A stretch of DNA of 11,951 bases from assembly GCA_018829865.1 (NCBI GenBank), contig JAHJTR010000199.1:1-11951 (forward strand), in the 5' to 3' direction. This DNA comes from Patescibacteria group bacterium. Its GTDB lineage: Bacteria; Patescibacteriota; Gracilibacteria; UBA1369; JAHJTR01. Positions 1 to 5,654 of the stretch are shown piece by piece; the first letter of the stretch is position 1; the number at the start of each line of letters is the position of its first letter. Below the pieces are notes generated by a model that saw only the letters and a program-made list of their open reading frames with translations, was not told the DNA's origin and ran no database searches. The position numbers were made by a program, and so were the translations under genes.

Positions 1-1
1 A

Positions 2-238
2 ATGACACAAGCCGAAAAACTCCTAAAAAAATTCCTGCAAAATCCAACATCGCTGAAATTTGCACAGATCGATAAACTACTCATACATCTCAATTTCATC
101 AAAATACCCGCAAAAGGCAGCCATATCAAATTCAAGCATAACCACGTAGAAAAAGATCTAATAATACATGTCCACAATAATGAATGTAAAAATTTTTATA
201 AAAAAGTAGTCGCTATGCACATAAAAAATATAATTTAA
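2..238 (+). CDS. hicA: HicA-like mRNA interferase toxin
   Basis: This 78-residue protein looks like a HicA toxin, a small double-stranded-RNA-binding-fold ribonuclease that cleaves mRNA until its HicB antitoxin binds it. The sequence shows the family core: a helix ending in an F-I-K-I-P strand, then the G39-S40-H41 motif with the presumed catalytic histidine, followed by a basic KFKH strand and an IIHVHNNECKNFYKK segment that matches the usual VHN strand and last helix. Its length fits the family (about 60-80 residues). The ATG lies one base from the window edge, so a start further upstream cannot be excluded and the promoter is not visible. The next gene begins 13 bases after the stop and encodes a DNA-binding-type partner, which is the usual toxin-antitoxin order hicA-hicB. 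Family assignment is fairly safe; activity is inferred. Confidence 0.72.
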   Translation: MTQAEKLLKKFLQNPTSLKFAQIDKLLIHLNFIKIPAKGSHIKFKHNHVEKDLIIHVHNNECKNFYKKVVAMHIKNII

Positions 239-251
239 CCTCAAAACCATA

Positions 252-578
252 ATGACCCCATCTCTAATCAAACATTTCATTACTATAAATAACAGAAAAT
301 ACGTCTACACTCTTAAAAATAAATCCAAGGATACAACTTTTGTAGAATGCGAACCGGCTAATATAGCTCAAGAATTTCTTAACGAAGACATCCCGGCTTT
401 GTTAAATGACTTACCAAATTTAATACTGGCTGAAAAAAATTATACTAAGCAACAAAGCGAAATGATTAGGTTTAGGGTAAGCCCTGAAGATAAAAAACGA
501 ATTGAAAAAACTGCATTAAAGAAAGGATATTCATCTTTGTCGGGTTTTCTTAGGGATTTAGCTTTGGGTAATTCTTAA
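252..578 (+). CDS. HicB-like antitoxin with C-terminal ribbon-helix-helix domain
   Basis: This 108-residue protein is the probable antitoxin of the HicA-like toxin 13 bases upstream. Residues 72-106 form a convincing ribbon-helix-helix DNA-binding unit: strand MIRFRVS, a first helix starting at PEDKKRIEKTA, a turn at KKGYSS and a second helix SLSGFLRDLAL. The N-terminal 60 residues (TFVECEPANIAQEFLNEDIP is typical of it) do not show the classic HicB partial RNase-H signature clearly, so the toxin-binding half is either divergent or of another fold. By analogy with other modules it should neutralise the toxin and repress its own operon. No Shine-Dalgarno sequence precedes the ATG, consistent with coupling to the gene before. 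It ends with adjacent in-frame TAA and TAG stops. The pairing rests on gene order and the RHH domain. Confidence 0.65.
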   Translation: MTPSLIKHFITINNRKYVYTLKNKSKDTTFVECEPANIAQEFLNEDIPALLNDLPNLILAEKNYTKQQSEMIRFRVSPEDKKRIEKTALKKGYSSLSGFLRDLALGNS

Positions 579-590
579 TAGGGCGGAGAG

Positions 591-596
591 AAAGGA
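591..596 (+). promoter_or_regulatory. Shine-Dalgarno sequence deciding a TTG start
   Basis: AAAGGA, inside the purine run GGAGAGAAAGGA, ends 5 bases before the TTG at 602. It is the clearest ribosome binding site in the window; no comparable site precedes the in-frame ATG at 665. This favours TTG as the start of the next gene. Confidence 0.55.
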
Positions 597-601
597 AAAC
601 T

Positions 602-1087
602 TTGGGACAAGATAAATATACAGTTATTAGGAAATTCCGAATAACTGAAACAAATAAAATAATTATGAATACAACCAACGCAAAAGATGTAAAAAAATTT
701 CTCGATTTTACCTACAATGTTAGTGACATCGTTGAAAAAGAAAAATGGGTTTTAAGATATGATCTTGAAACAGATTCTTTGTCATGCAGGGTTAGTAAAT
801 TACCGGATGACGCGCGCATCAAATATTTTGGTGACGAATTTGCCTTTTACATGACAAAAGATAATAAGATTAAAGGAATATTTATCGAATATTTTTCCAG
901 TAACTTCATCAAGCATCATAAAGAAGCAAAGGATTTTAAGATTGCTTTGGATACTAAGAAGAAAGAATTAAAATTAAAAAATTCTGATAATAATCTCATA
1001 AGTTTGAGAAGGAATAAGCGAATAATATCCGAGCTGGCTGAGGCTATGCAAATGGCTTTTGCAGCGAGGTTAACGACTGCGTTGTAG
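602..1087 (+). CDS. Small DUF2283-like protein, probable TTG start
   Basis: The protein has 161 residues if it starts at TTG (602), or 140 from the in-frame ATG at 665. TTG is preferred because of the well-spaced AAAGGA upstream. Residues 52-98 resemble the DUF2283 pattern: a Y-D-x-E-x-D-S-L strand, a variable loop with an acidic turn (KLPDDARIKYFGDEF), then a K-D-N-K-I-K-G-I-F-I-E-Y strand. DUF2283 proteins are small, of unknown biochemical role, and often found near toxin-antitoxin genes. The flanks (residues 1-45, and a lysine-rich segment followed by an alanine-rich amphipathic helix at about 140-161) match nothing I recognise. It starts 23 bases after the antitoxin and may be the third gene of that operon. 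No signal peptide or membrane segment is visible. I do not assign a function; the DUF2283 resemblance is moderate. Confidence 0.6.
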   Translation: MGQDKYTVIRKFRITETNKIIMNTTNAKDVKKFLDFTYNVSDIVEKEKWVLRYDLETDSLSCRVSKLPDDARIKYFGDEFAFYMTKDNKIKGIFIEYFSSNFIKHHKEAKDFKIALDTKKKELKLKNSDNNLISLRRNKRIISELAEAMQMAFAARLTTAL

Positions 1088-1112
1088 GGGGGAGATATTT
1101 ATAAATGTATAC

Positions 1113-1133
1113 AAATTTGGGATTTCCGAATTT
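1113..1133. repeat. Imperfect dyad 1 with GGGATTTCC core
   Basis: AAATTTGGG and TCCGAATTT flank a 3-base ATT centre, giving nine pairs in RNA, two of them G-U. No T-run follows, so it is a poor intrinsic terminator and looks more like a protein-binding dyad or small RNA hairpin. It lies 26 bases after the DUF2283-like gene and shares its core with the dyad at 1155-1181. Confidence 0.4.
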
Positions 1134-1154
1134 CAGCTCAAAGCTTATCAAATT

Positions 1155-1181
1155 GAACTATTAGGAATTTCCAGATAGTTC
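1155..1181. repeat. Imperfect dyad 2 with GGAATTTCC core
   Basis: The arms GAACTAT (1155-1161) and ATAGTTC (1175-1181) are exactly complementary, and the centre GGAA-T-TTCC (1164-1172) is itself a perfect dyad about T1168. Only positions 1162-1163 against 1173-1174 break the symmetry, and one of those is a U-G pair in RNA. The centre is 45 bases from that of dyad 1. No T-run follows. It could be an operator, a recombination or binding site, or an RNA hairpin; I cannot decide between these. Confidence 0.5.
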
Positions 1182-1274
1182 AGAAAGAGGGTGCATGCGT
1201 TTTCTAACACTAATAATCGCACAGACAGATAGAGAATTTTTTTAATACCCGTGGTAATAATCAAATATCAAAAT

Positions 1275-1303
1275 TTGACTTTTTAAAATTGGCACTCTAT
1301 ATT
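1275..1303 (+). promoter_or_regulatory. Sigma70-type promoter for the TIR-like gene
   Basis: TTGACT at 1275-1280 (5 of 6 to the -35 consensus) and TATATT at 1298-1303 (5 of 6 to the -10 consensus) are separated by exactly 17 bases. Transcription would begin near 1310, leaving a leader of about 45 bases before the ATG at 1356. A short inverted repeat (CAAAT 1262-1266, ATTTG 1273-1277) overlaps the -35 box and could be an operator, although such AT-rich matches arise easily by chance. This is the best promoter in the window. It may also drive the RM operon, since no equally good promoter is seen before hsdM. Confidence 0.6.
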
Positions 1304-1355
1304 TCGGACTGCCAAGAAAAGCAATATAAACACTTGTATAACATAAAAATAAAAT

Positions 1356-2354
1356 ATGAATGAAGACACAGCGTGTAAACTATGTAAAAGTCCTAACTGT
1401 AAAAAAATAAAAAATTGGAGTAAAAATACCTATGAAACTAAATGCAAATCTTGCGGAACGTATCGTTCAACAGACGTATTTGATCGTAGTATTAATACAA
1501 TTGAAGATAATGTAGTTCATCTACTGTCATCGTCCAAGGAACAATATGACCTTTATATAATACAAGGAGCTATCAGAGAACATAATATTAGCAATCAAAT
1601 CCCATTATTGACGTTTAAAGATCTGGCAGATGGAAAAGGTATGACAATTGACGACCTATTAAATTCAGTCCAAATCCCTAACAATCCAATACAAAAGTTA
1701 TTTAAATTTCTCGAAAATATAAGCAAAATAAATAGCATTCCAGGAGGAGAAATCGAAGTATATAAAGATGATAAAAACTTATGTTACGCAAGGAATTTAG
1801 AAGAATTTGACTATATTCTAAAGGCTGCAAATAAAGAGGGCTATTTTGAAGAAGTACAACAATTGTCACTTGGTAAAAGCCGTTTCTATGAATCTATTGC
1901 CCTTTGCTCTTTTCAATTATCACTAGCAGCTTGGGGAAAAATTGAAGAACTTAAGACTAATAATATAAAGTCAAAACAGGGTTTTATTGCATGTTCTTTC
2001 GACGATGATCATAAAGTTTTTTCAGATGCTATAGCGGATGCAATTAAAGCAACCGGGTTTGAACCTATGATGATCAAAGAAAAAAATTATCCAGAAACAG
2101 TTATCTCAAAAGGGCTTGGTGGAATAAAAAAAAGTAGATTTGTAATAGTTGACCTTACAAATCTTAGCAACAGCGTATTTTTTGAAGCCGGTTTTTCTCT
2201 GGGAAAAAATATTGAAGTGATTTTTGTTATTCATGAAAATCAATGGGGTGAGCTAAGAGAATTCTATTCAAAAAATTATAATATCAAAAAATATAAAGAC
2301 GCTGATCATCTAAAAGAACTTATCAAAGCTGCAATAAATGAAAGAATTCTATAG
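1356..2354 (+). CDS. Zinc-ribbon protein with C-terminal TIR-like / nucleoside 2-deoxyribosyltransferase-like domain
   Basis: This 332-residue protein begins with a four-cysteine zinc ribbon (C7-x2-C10 and C30-x2-C33). A middle region (about 50-200) ends in a predicted helical, possibly winged-helix part with LAAWGKIEEL at 190-199, matching the L-T-P-x-G-W element seen before the effector domain in related proteins. Residues 207-332 form a Rossmann-like TIR / deoxyribosyltransferase-type domain: strand GFIACSF, a helix with FSDAIADAIKATGFEP, then SRFVIVDLT at 260-268 and SVFFEAGFSLGK at 273-284, where E277 is the likely catalytic glutamate. Domains of this superfamily cleave N-glycosidic bonds, in many defence proteins those of NAD+ or nucleotides; that activity is inferred here. 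The gene has its own good promoter and ends 112 bases before hsdM in the same direction. No signal peptide or membrane segment is seen. A stand-alone nucleotide-salvage enzyme is less likely because of the added zinc ribbon. Confidence 0.72.
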   Translation: MNEDTACKLCKSPNCKKIKNWSKNTYETKCKSCGTYRSTDVFDRSINTIEDNVVHLLSSSKEQYDLYIIQGAIREHNISNQIPLLTFKDLADGKGMTIDDLLNSVQIPNNPIQKLFKFLENISKINSIPGGEIEVYKDDKNLCYARNLEEFDYILKAANKEGYFEEVQQLSLGKSRFYESIALCSFQLSLAAWGKIEELKTNNIKSKQGFIACSFDDDHKVFSDAIADAIKATGFEPMMIKEKNYPETVISKGLGGIKKSRFVIVDLTNLSNSVFFEAGFSLGKNIEVIFVIHENQWGELREFYSKNYNIKKYKDADHLKELIKAAINERIL

Positions 2355-2466
2355 TTGTTTAAAATTCAACACTTTTAGCCAAAACAATTTCTTTATATCC
2401 AAAATTGTCTTAGAATACGACTACTCAAAAATAAATATTTCCGACAAATATTAACAAAACAAAGGT

Positions 2467-4044
2467 ATGACCGAAGAACAAAAACGCCTACTTGAAAAAC
2501 AACTATGGGGCATCGCTAACGTCCTCCGTGGCAAAATGAATGCCGATGAATACAAAAACTATATACTTGGTTTTATCTTCTACAAATATCTATCTGAAAA
2601 ATTGGAGAATTATGTTGATAAAAAGCTGCTAGCCAGCGAAAAGTTCAGCTTTGCGGAGATAAAAGAGAAAACAAAAGATGGCAAAGAAATTTTGGAGGAG
2701 GTTAAGAAAGGATGTATCGGACACCTGGGCTTTTTCTTGAAACCAACGGAACTTTTTTCTTTTCTCGTAAAAAAAGGCAAAGGCGACATAAAAAATGAAA
2801 ACACCTTCATTCTCGAAGACCTTAAAAAGATTCTCAATACAATTGAAAAAACCTCAATGGGCACAGAAAGCGAAGATGATTTCAAGGGGCTATTCGACGA
2901 TGTAGATTTAACATCATCAAAGCTCGGCGCGCGCGAAAATCAAAAAAATGATGTTGTTATTGAGGTACTCGCACTTTTGAGCGGCATAGACTTCAAACTT
3001 GAAGACACAAAAAGCGATCTGCTCGGCGATGCTTACGAGTATCTTATCGGAGAATTCGCGGCCGGTGCCGGCAAAAAAGGGGGTGAGTTTTATACGCCGG
3101 CGCAGGTGTCAAGATTGCTGGCTCAAATCGTATCAATGGGTAAAAAACGTGTGCGTTCGGTTTATGATCCGACTTGCGGCTCCGGTTCGCTGCTCCTCCG
3201 TCTCGGCGATTTTGTCGATGTGGTGGATTATTACGGACAAGAGCTCAATCCAACCACATATAATTTAGGTAGAATGAACATGATTTTGCACGGCGTACAT
3301 TTTGCCCATTTTGATATAAGGAATGGTGATACGTTGCAGGAGGATATGCACGCGGATTTGAAGGCGGAAGCGATTGTTGCCAATCCACCTTTTGCAGCTA
3401 AGTGGAAAAGTGACAGTGACCCTCAACTGGCACATGATGATCGATTTTCGCAATATGGGCGTTTAGCGCCTAAAAGTGCGGCGGATTATGCTTTTATTAC
3501 TCACATGCTTTATCATTTGGCGGATAACGGAACAATGGCGATTGTGTTGCCGCATGGGTCACTTTTTAGATCAGGCGCGGAGGGGCATATCAGGAAACAT
3601 ATCATTGAAAAGCAAAATTTTCTTGATGCAGTGATTGGACTCCCTTCAAACCTTTTTTACGGAACTTCAATTCCGGCATGTGTTTTGGTATTTAAAAAAT
3701 GCCGCAAAGATGATGAGGACATCCTTTTTATCGATGCATCCAAAGGATTTGAAAAGAATAAAAACCAAAATCGCCTAACAGACGAGAATATAAAAAAGAT
3801 TTTTGAAACTTATTCTAAGAGGAAGGAGATCGAAAAATATTCGCATCGTGCGAGTTTGGAAGAAATAAAAGAAAATGAATATAATTTGAACATTCCAAGA
3901 TATGTGGATACTTTTGAGGAGGAAGAGCTTATTGATATTGAGGTGGTGGCGAAGGAGTTAAAAAAATTGAATGATGAAGAAAAAGGCTTGCAAAGCAAAA
4001 TAGCGGGGTTTTGTGAAGAGCTTGGAATTGGTAAACCGTTTTGA
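2467..4044 (+). CDS. hsdM: Type I restriction-modification methyltransferase subunit HsdM
   Basis: HsdM methylates adenine at N6, using S-adenosylmethionine, in the HsdM2-HsdS complex. The 525-residue length is normal. The N-terminal helical domain (LWGIANVLRGKM, then ILGFIFYKYLSEKLE) is typical of the EcoR124-like (type IC) branch. Motif I, the AdoMet site, is D234-P-T-C-G-S-G240, and catalytic motif IV is N306-P-P-F309, followed by a conserved region with SAADYAFITHMLYHL. The C-terminal part is Glu/Lys-rich with YNLNIPRYVDT, as expected for contact with HsdS. All key residues are present, so it should be active. It lies 112 bases after the TIR-like gene; I see no strong promoter in that gap, and AAAGG directly abuts the ATG, too close for a normal ribosome site. 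It ends with three in-frame stops (TGA TAA TAA). The last 150 bases are strongly G-rich on this strand, unlike hsdS. Confidence 0.95.
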   Translation: MTEEQKRLLEKQLWGIANVLRGKMNADEYKNYILGFIFYKYLSEKLENYVDKKLLASEKFSFAEIKEKTKDGKEILEEVKKGCIGHLGFFLKPTELFSFLVKKGKGDIKNENTFILEDLKKILNTIEKTSMGTESEDDFKGLFDDVDLTSSKLGARENQKNDVVIEVLALLSGIDFKLEDTKSDLLGDAYEYLIGEFAAGAGKKGGEFYTPAQVSRLLAQIVSMGKKRVRSVYDPTCGSGSLLLRLGDFVDVVDYYGQELNPTTYNLGRMNMILHGVHFAHFDIRNGDTLQEDMHADLKAEAIVANPPFAAKWKSDSDPQLAHDDRFSQYGRLAPKSAADYAFITHMLYHLADNGTMAIVLPHGSLFRSGAEGHIRKHIIEKQNFLDAVIGLPSNLFYGTSIPACVLVFKKCRKDDEDILFIDASKGFEKNKNQNRLTDENIKKIFETYSKRKEIEKYSHRASLEEIKENEYNLNIPRYVDTFEEEELIDIEVVAKELKKLNDEEKGLQSKIAGFCEELGIGKPF

Positions 4045-4063
4045 TAATAATTAAATCAAAAAT

Positions 4064-4426
4064 ATGGAAATAAAAGAATTTGTTAAAAGTGTACTAAAAG
4101 ATTTGGTGGACGTTGTTGAAGAAGTGCGCCAAGAATCAGCGAGAGATATGACACTTACTAGCCACAAAGAATCTAATCAGACAGTTGAATTTGATATCGC
4201 TGTTACTGCTGAAGATTCAATAGAAGGATCAGGCAAGGCGGGCATCAAGGTTTTTCAGTTCATTGAAGGAGGAGGAGGTGTGTCTAAAGCGTCAAAAAAC
4301 GCATCAGTAAGTCGTGTGAAATTTGGAGTTTATATTGATTCATTGACAAAACAAGAAAAAACAGAAAGAAAAGAGAGAATTAACGATGATAATTCACAAA
4401 ATTTTGATCATTTTTCAATAATATAA
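4064..4426 (+). CDS. Trypco2-like domain protein inside the hsd operon
   Basis: This 120-residue protein sits between hsdM (19 bases upstream) and hsdS (6 bases downstream), so it is surely co-transcribed with them. It starts with an amphipathic helix (EFVKSVLKDLVDVVEEVRQE, residues 5-24), then strand VEFDIAVTA (41-49), a glycine-rich turn, strand AGIKVFQFIEGGGGVSK (59-75) and a closing SVSRVKFGVYID (81-92). This helix-plus-beta arrangement with a G-rich loop and an S-x-S-R-x-K-F ending matches the trypco2 (trypsin-co-occurring) domain, a small domain found in predicted bacterial signalling and conflict systems, often beside proteases or NTPases. Its biochemical activity is unknown. The tail (93-120) is charged and probably disordered. 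It has no membrane segment. It is not a known type I subunit; an anti-restriction protein, regulator or signal-coupling part are all open. The trypco2 assignment is from memory of the pattern and is moderate. Confidence 0.62.
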   Translation: MEIKEFVKSVLKDLVDVVEEVRQESARDMTLTSHKESNQTVEFDIAVTAEDSIEGSGKAGIKVFQFIEGGGGVSKASKNASVSRVKFGVYIDSLTKQEKTERKERINDDNSQNFDHFSII

Positions 4427-4432
4427 TAGACT

Positions 4433-5626
4433 ATGCAAACAAAGACCAAACAATTGAGTATTACCAAAATACCTAAACGCCGTTTTAAGGGGTTTGCTGG
4501 TGAGTGGGAGGAAAAAAGCTTGGGGGCGGTCTCAGAAATTACTTCAAGTAAAAGAGTTTATTTGTCTGATTATGTTAAGGCAGGAATTCCATTTTTTAGA
4601 GGCAAGGAAATTTCTGAACTAAAGAAAAGTAAAACAGCATCAAATATTTTGTATATTAAAAAATCAAAATTTATAGAATATAAAAGAAAATTTGGAGCCC
4701 CAATAAAGAATGACATACTGATTACAGCAGTTGGAACTATAGGTAATATTTATAGAGTTAATCTTAATTACGAGTTTTATTTTAAAGACGGAAATTTAAT
4801 TTGGTTAAAAAATCCTAATGTAAATTCTAGCTTTCTTGAAATGCTTCTAGATTATCATAAAAAAGATTTATTGAAGGGGGTTATAGGTTCGACCCAAAAA
4901 GCCCTCACAATTATTGGAATTAAAAAAGTAAAAATTCCTTTTCCACTCGAAGTCGCAGAACAACAAAAAATCGCCAACTTCCTCGAATCCGTAGACAACT
5001 GGCTCAAAAATTTACGCTCACAAAAACAAGCCCTAAAATCCTACAAAAAAGGCATAATGCAAAAAATCTTCTCGCAGCAGATTCGGTTTAAAGCTGATGA
5101 TGGAGGTGGTTTTCCGGATTGGGAGGAAAAAACACTGGGGGAATGTTTAGCCTACAAGCAACCAACAAAATTTATTGTAAAAAGTACCGAATATTCTAAT
5201 CACTACAAAACCCCTGTTTTAACAGCGGGAAAGAGCTTTATATTAGGTTATACAAATGAAATTGATGGAATATATAAAAATCATTTGCCGGTAATTATTT
5301 TTGACGATTTTACAACTACTTCACAGTTTGTGGATTTTCCTTTCAAAGTAAAATCTTCAGCAATGAAAATTTTAGAGGCAAAGACTGACGTGGATATAAG
5401 ATTTATTTATGAAGCTATGCAGCAAATAAAGTATGAAATTGGTGGACATGGTCGTCATTGGATCTCCATATTTTCAAATCTTAGCATTCCTACCCCCACC
5501 CTCCCCGAACAAAAAAAAATCGCCAACTTTTTCTCATCCATCGACAACCTCATCGAATCAAAACAAAAACAAATCACCAAAGCCGAAAACTGGAAAAAAG
5601 GTTTATTGCAACAATTATTTGTATAA
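4433..5626 (+). CDS. hsdS: Type I restriction-modification specificity subunit HsdS
   Basis: HsdS reads the bipartite DNA target for the type I complex. At 397 residues it has the full two-domain layout: TRD1 about 25-170 (with GIPFFRGKEI, DILITAVGTIGN, FYFKDGNLIWLK), a central conserved helical region 175-218, TRD2 about 228-355 (PVLTAGKSFILGYTNEIDG, VIIFDDFTTT, VKSSAMKIL), and a distal helical region 358-397. The two helical regions (EQQKIANF... and EQKKIANF...) are internal repeats that set the spacing between half-sites. Both TRDs belong to common types, but I cannot state the target sequence. The conserved parts are C-rich and G-poor while TRD1 is G-richer and AT-rich, a mosaic consistent with TRD exchange. 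A run of nine A bases at 5511-5519 lies in the distal repeat. It starts 6 bases after the trypco2-like gene with no clear ribosome site, suggesting coupled translation. Confidence 0.95.
   Translation: MQTKTKQLSITKIPKRRFKGFAGEWEEKSLGAVSEITSSKRVYLSDYVKAGIPFFRGKEISELKKSKTASNILYIKKSKFIEYKRKFGAPIKNDILITAVGTIGNIYRVNLNYEFYFKDGNLIWLKNPNVNSSFLEMLLDYHKKDLLKGVIGSTQKALTIIGIKKVKIPFPLEVAEQQKIANFLESVDNWLKNLRSQKQALKSYKKGIMQKIFSQQIRFKADDGGGFPDWEEKTLGECLAYKQPTKFIVKSTEYSNHYKTPVLTAGKSFILGYTNEIDGIYKNHLPVIIFDDFTTTSQFVDFPFKVKSSAMKILEAKTDVDIRFIYEAMQQIKYEIGGHGRHWISIFSNLSIPTPTLPEQKKIANFFSSIDNLIESKQKQITKAENWKKGLLQQLFV
4505..4517 (+). repeat. hsdS internal repeat A (partner at 5120-5132)
   Basis: The 13-base sequence TGGGAGGAAAAAA is found identically at 4505-4517 and 5120-5132, at the beginning of TRD1 and TRD2, where the protein reads W-E-E-K-x-L-G in both. 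The spacing is 615 bases (205 codons), so recombination between copies would keep the frame. Confidence 0.7.
4958..4980 (+). repeat. hsdS internal repeat B, copy 1 (partner at 5507-5529)
   Basis: These 23 bases beginning GAACAAC are repeated at 5507-5529 with a single mismatch (C4964 against A5513). Both copies encode E-Q-Q/K-K-I-A-N-F at the head of the conserved spacer helix. The spacing is 549 bases, or 183 codons. Confidence 0.75.
5507..5529 (+). repeat. hsdS internal repeat B, copy 2, containing a run of nine A
   Basis: This copy differs from copy 1 only by A5513, which extends the A-run to nine bases (5511-5519). Homologous recombination between the copies would remove or duplicate one TRD in frame; slippage in the A-run would cut off the distal helix. 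Confidence 0.72.
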
Positions 5627-5654
5627 ATGGTAAAAAATAATCTAATACGAAATT

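Noticed and set aside
2354..2380. GTTG ... CAAC then CTTTT after the TIR-like gene as a terminator
   Set aside because: Only four pairs and a short T-run; it would not be a convincing terminator.
2405..2437. TTGTCT as -35 box of an hsdM promoter
   Set aside because: No acceptable -10 box lies 16-18 bases downstream; TAGAAT at 2411 likewise lacks a -35 box. The hsdM promoter remains unassigned.
2610..2885. Open frame on the - strand inside hsdM
   Set aside because: Serine/phenylalanine-rich translation typical of the reverse of a Lys/Glu-rich gene; hsdM is certain here.
4886..4895. GGTTCGACCC, resembling a tRNA T-arm
   Set aside because: It lies inside the well-supported hsdS frame and no acceptor, D or anticodon stem fits around it.
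5433..5633. Overlapping + strand frame at the end of hsdS
   Set aside because: Low-complexity proline/serine/lysine product in another frame of the C-rich hsdS end; no domain.
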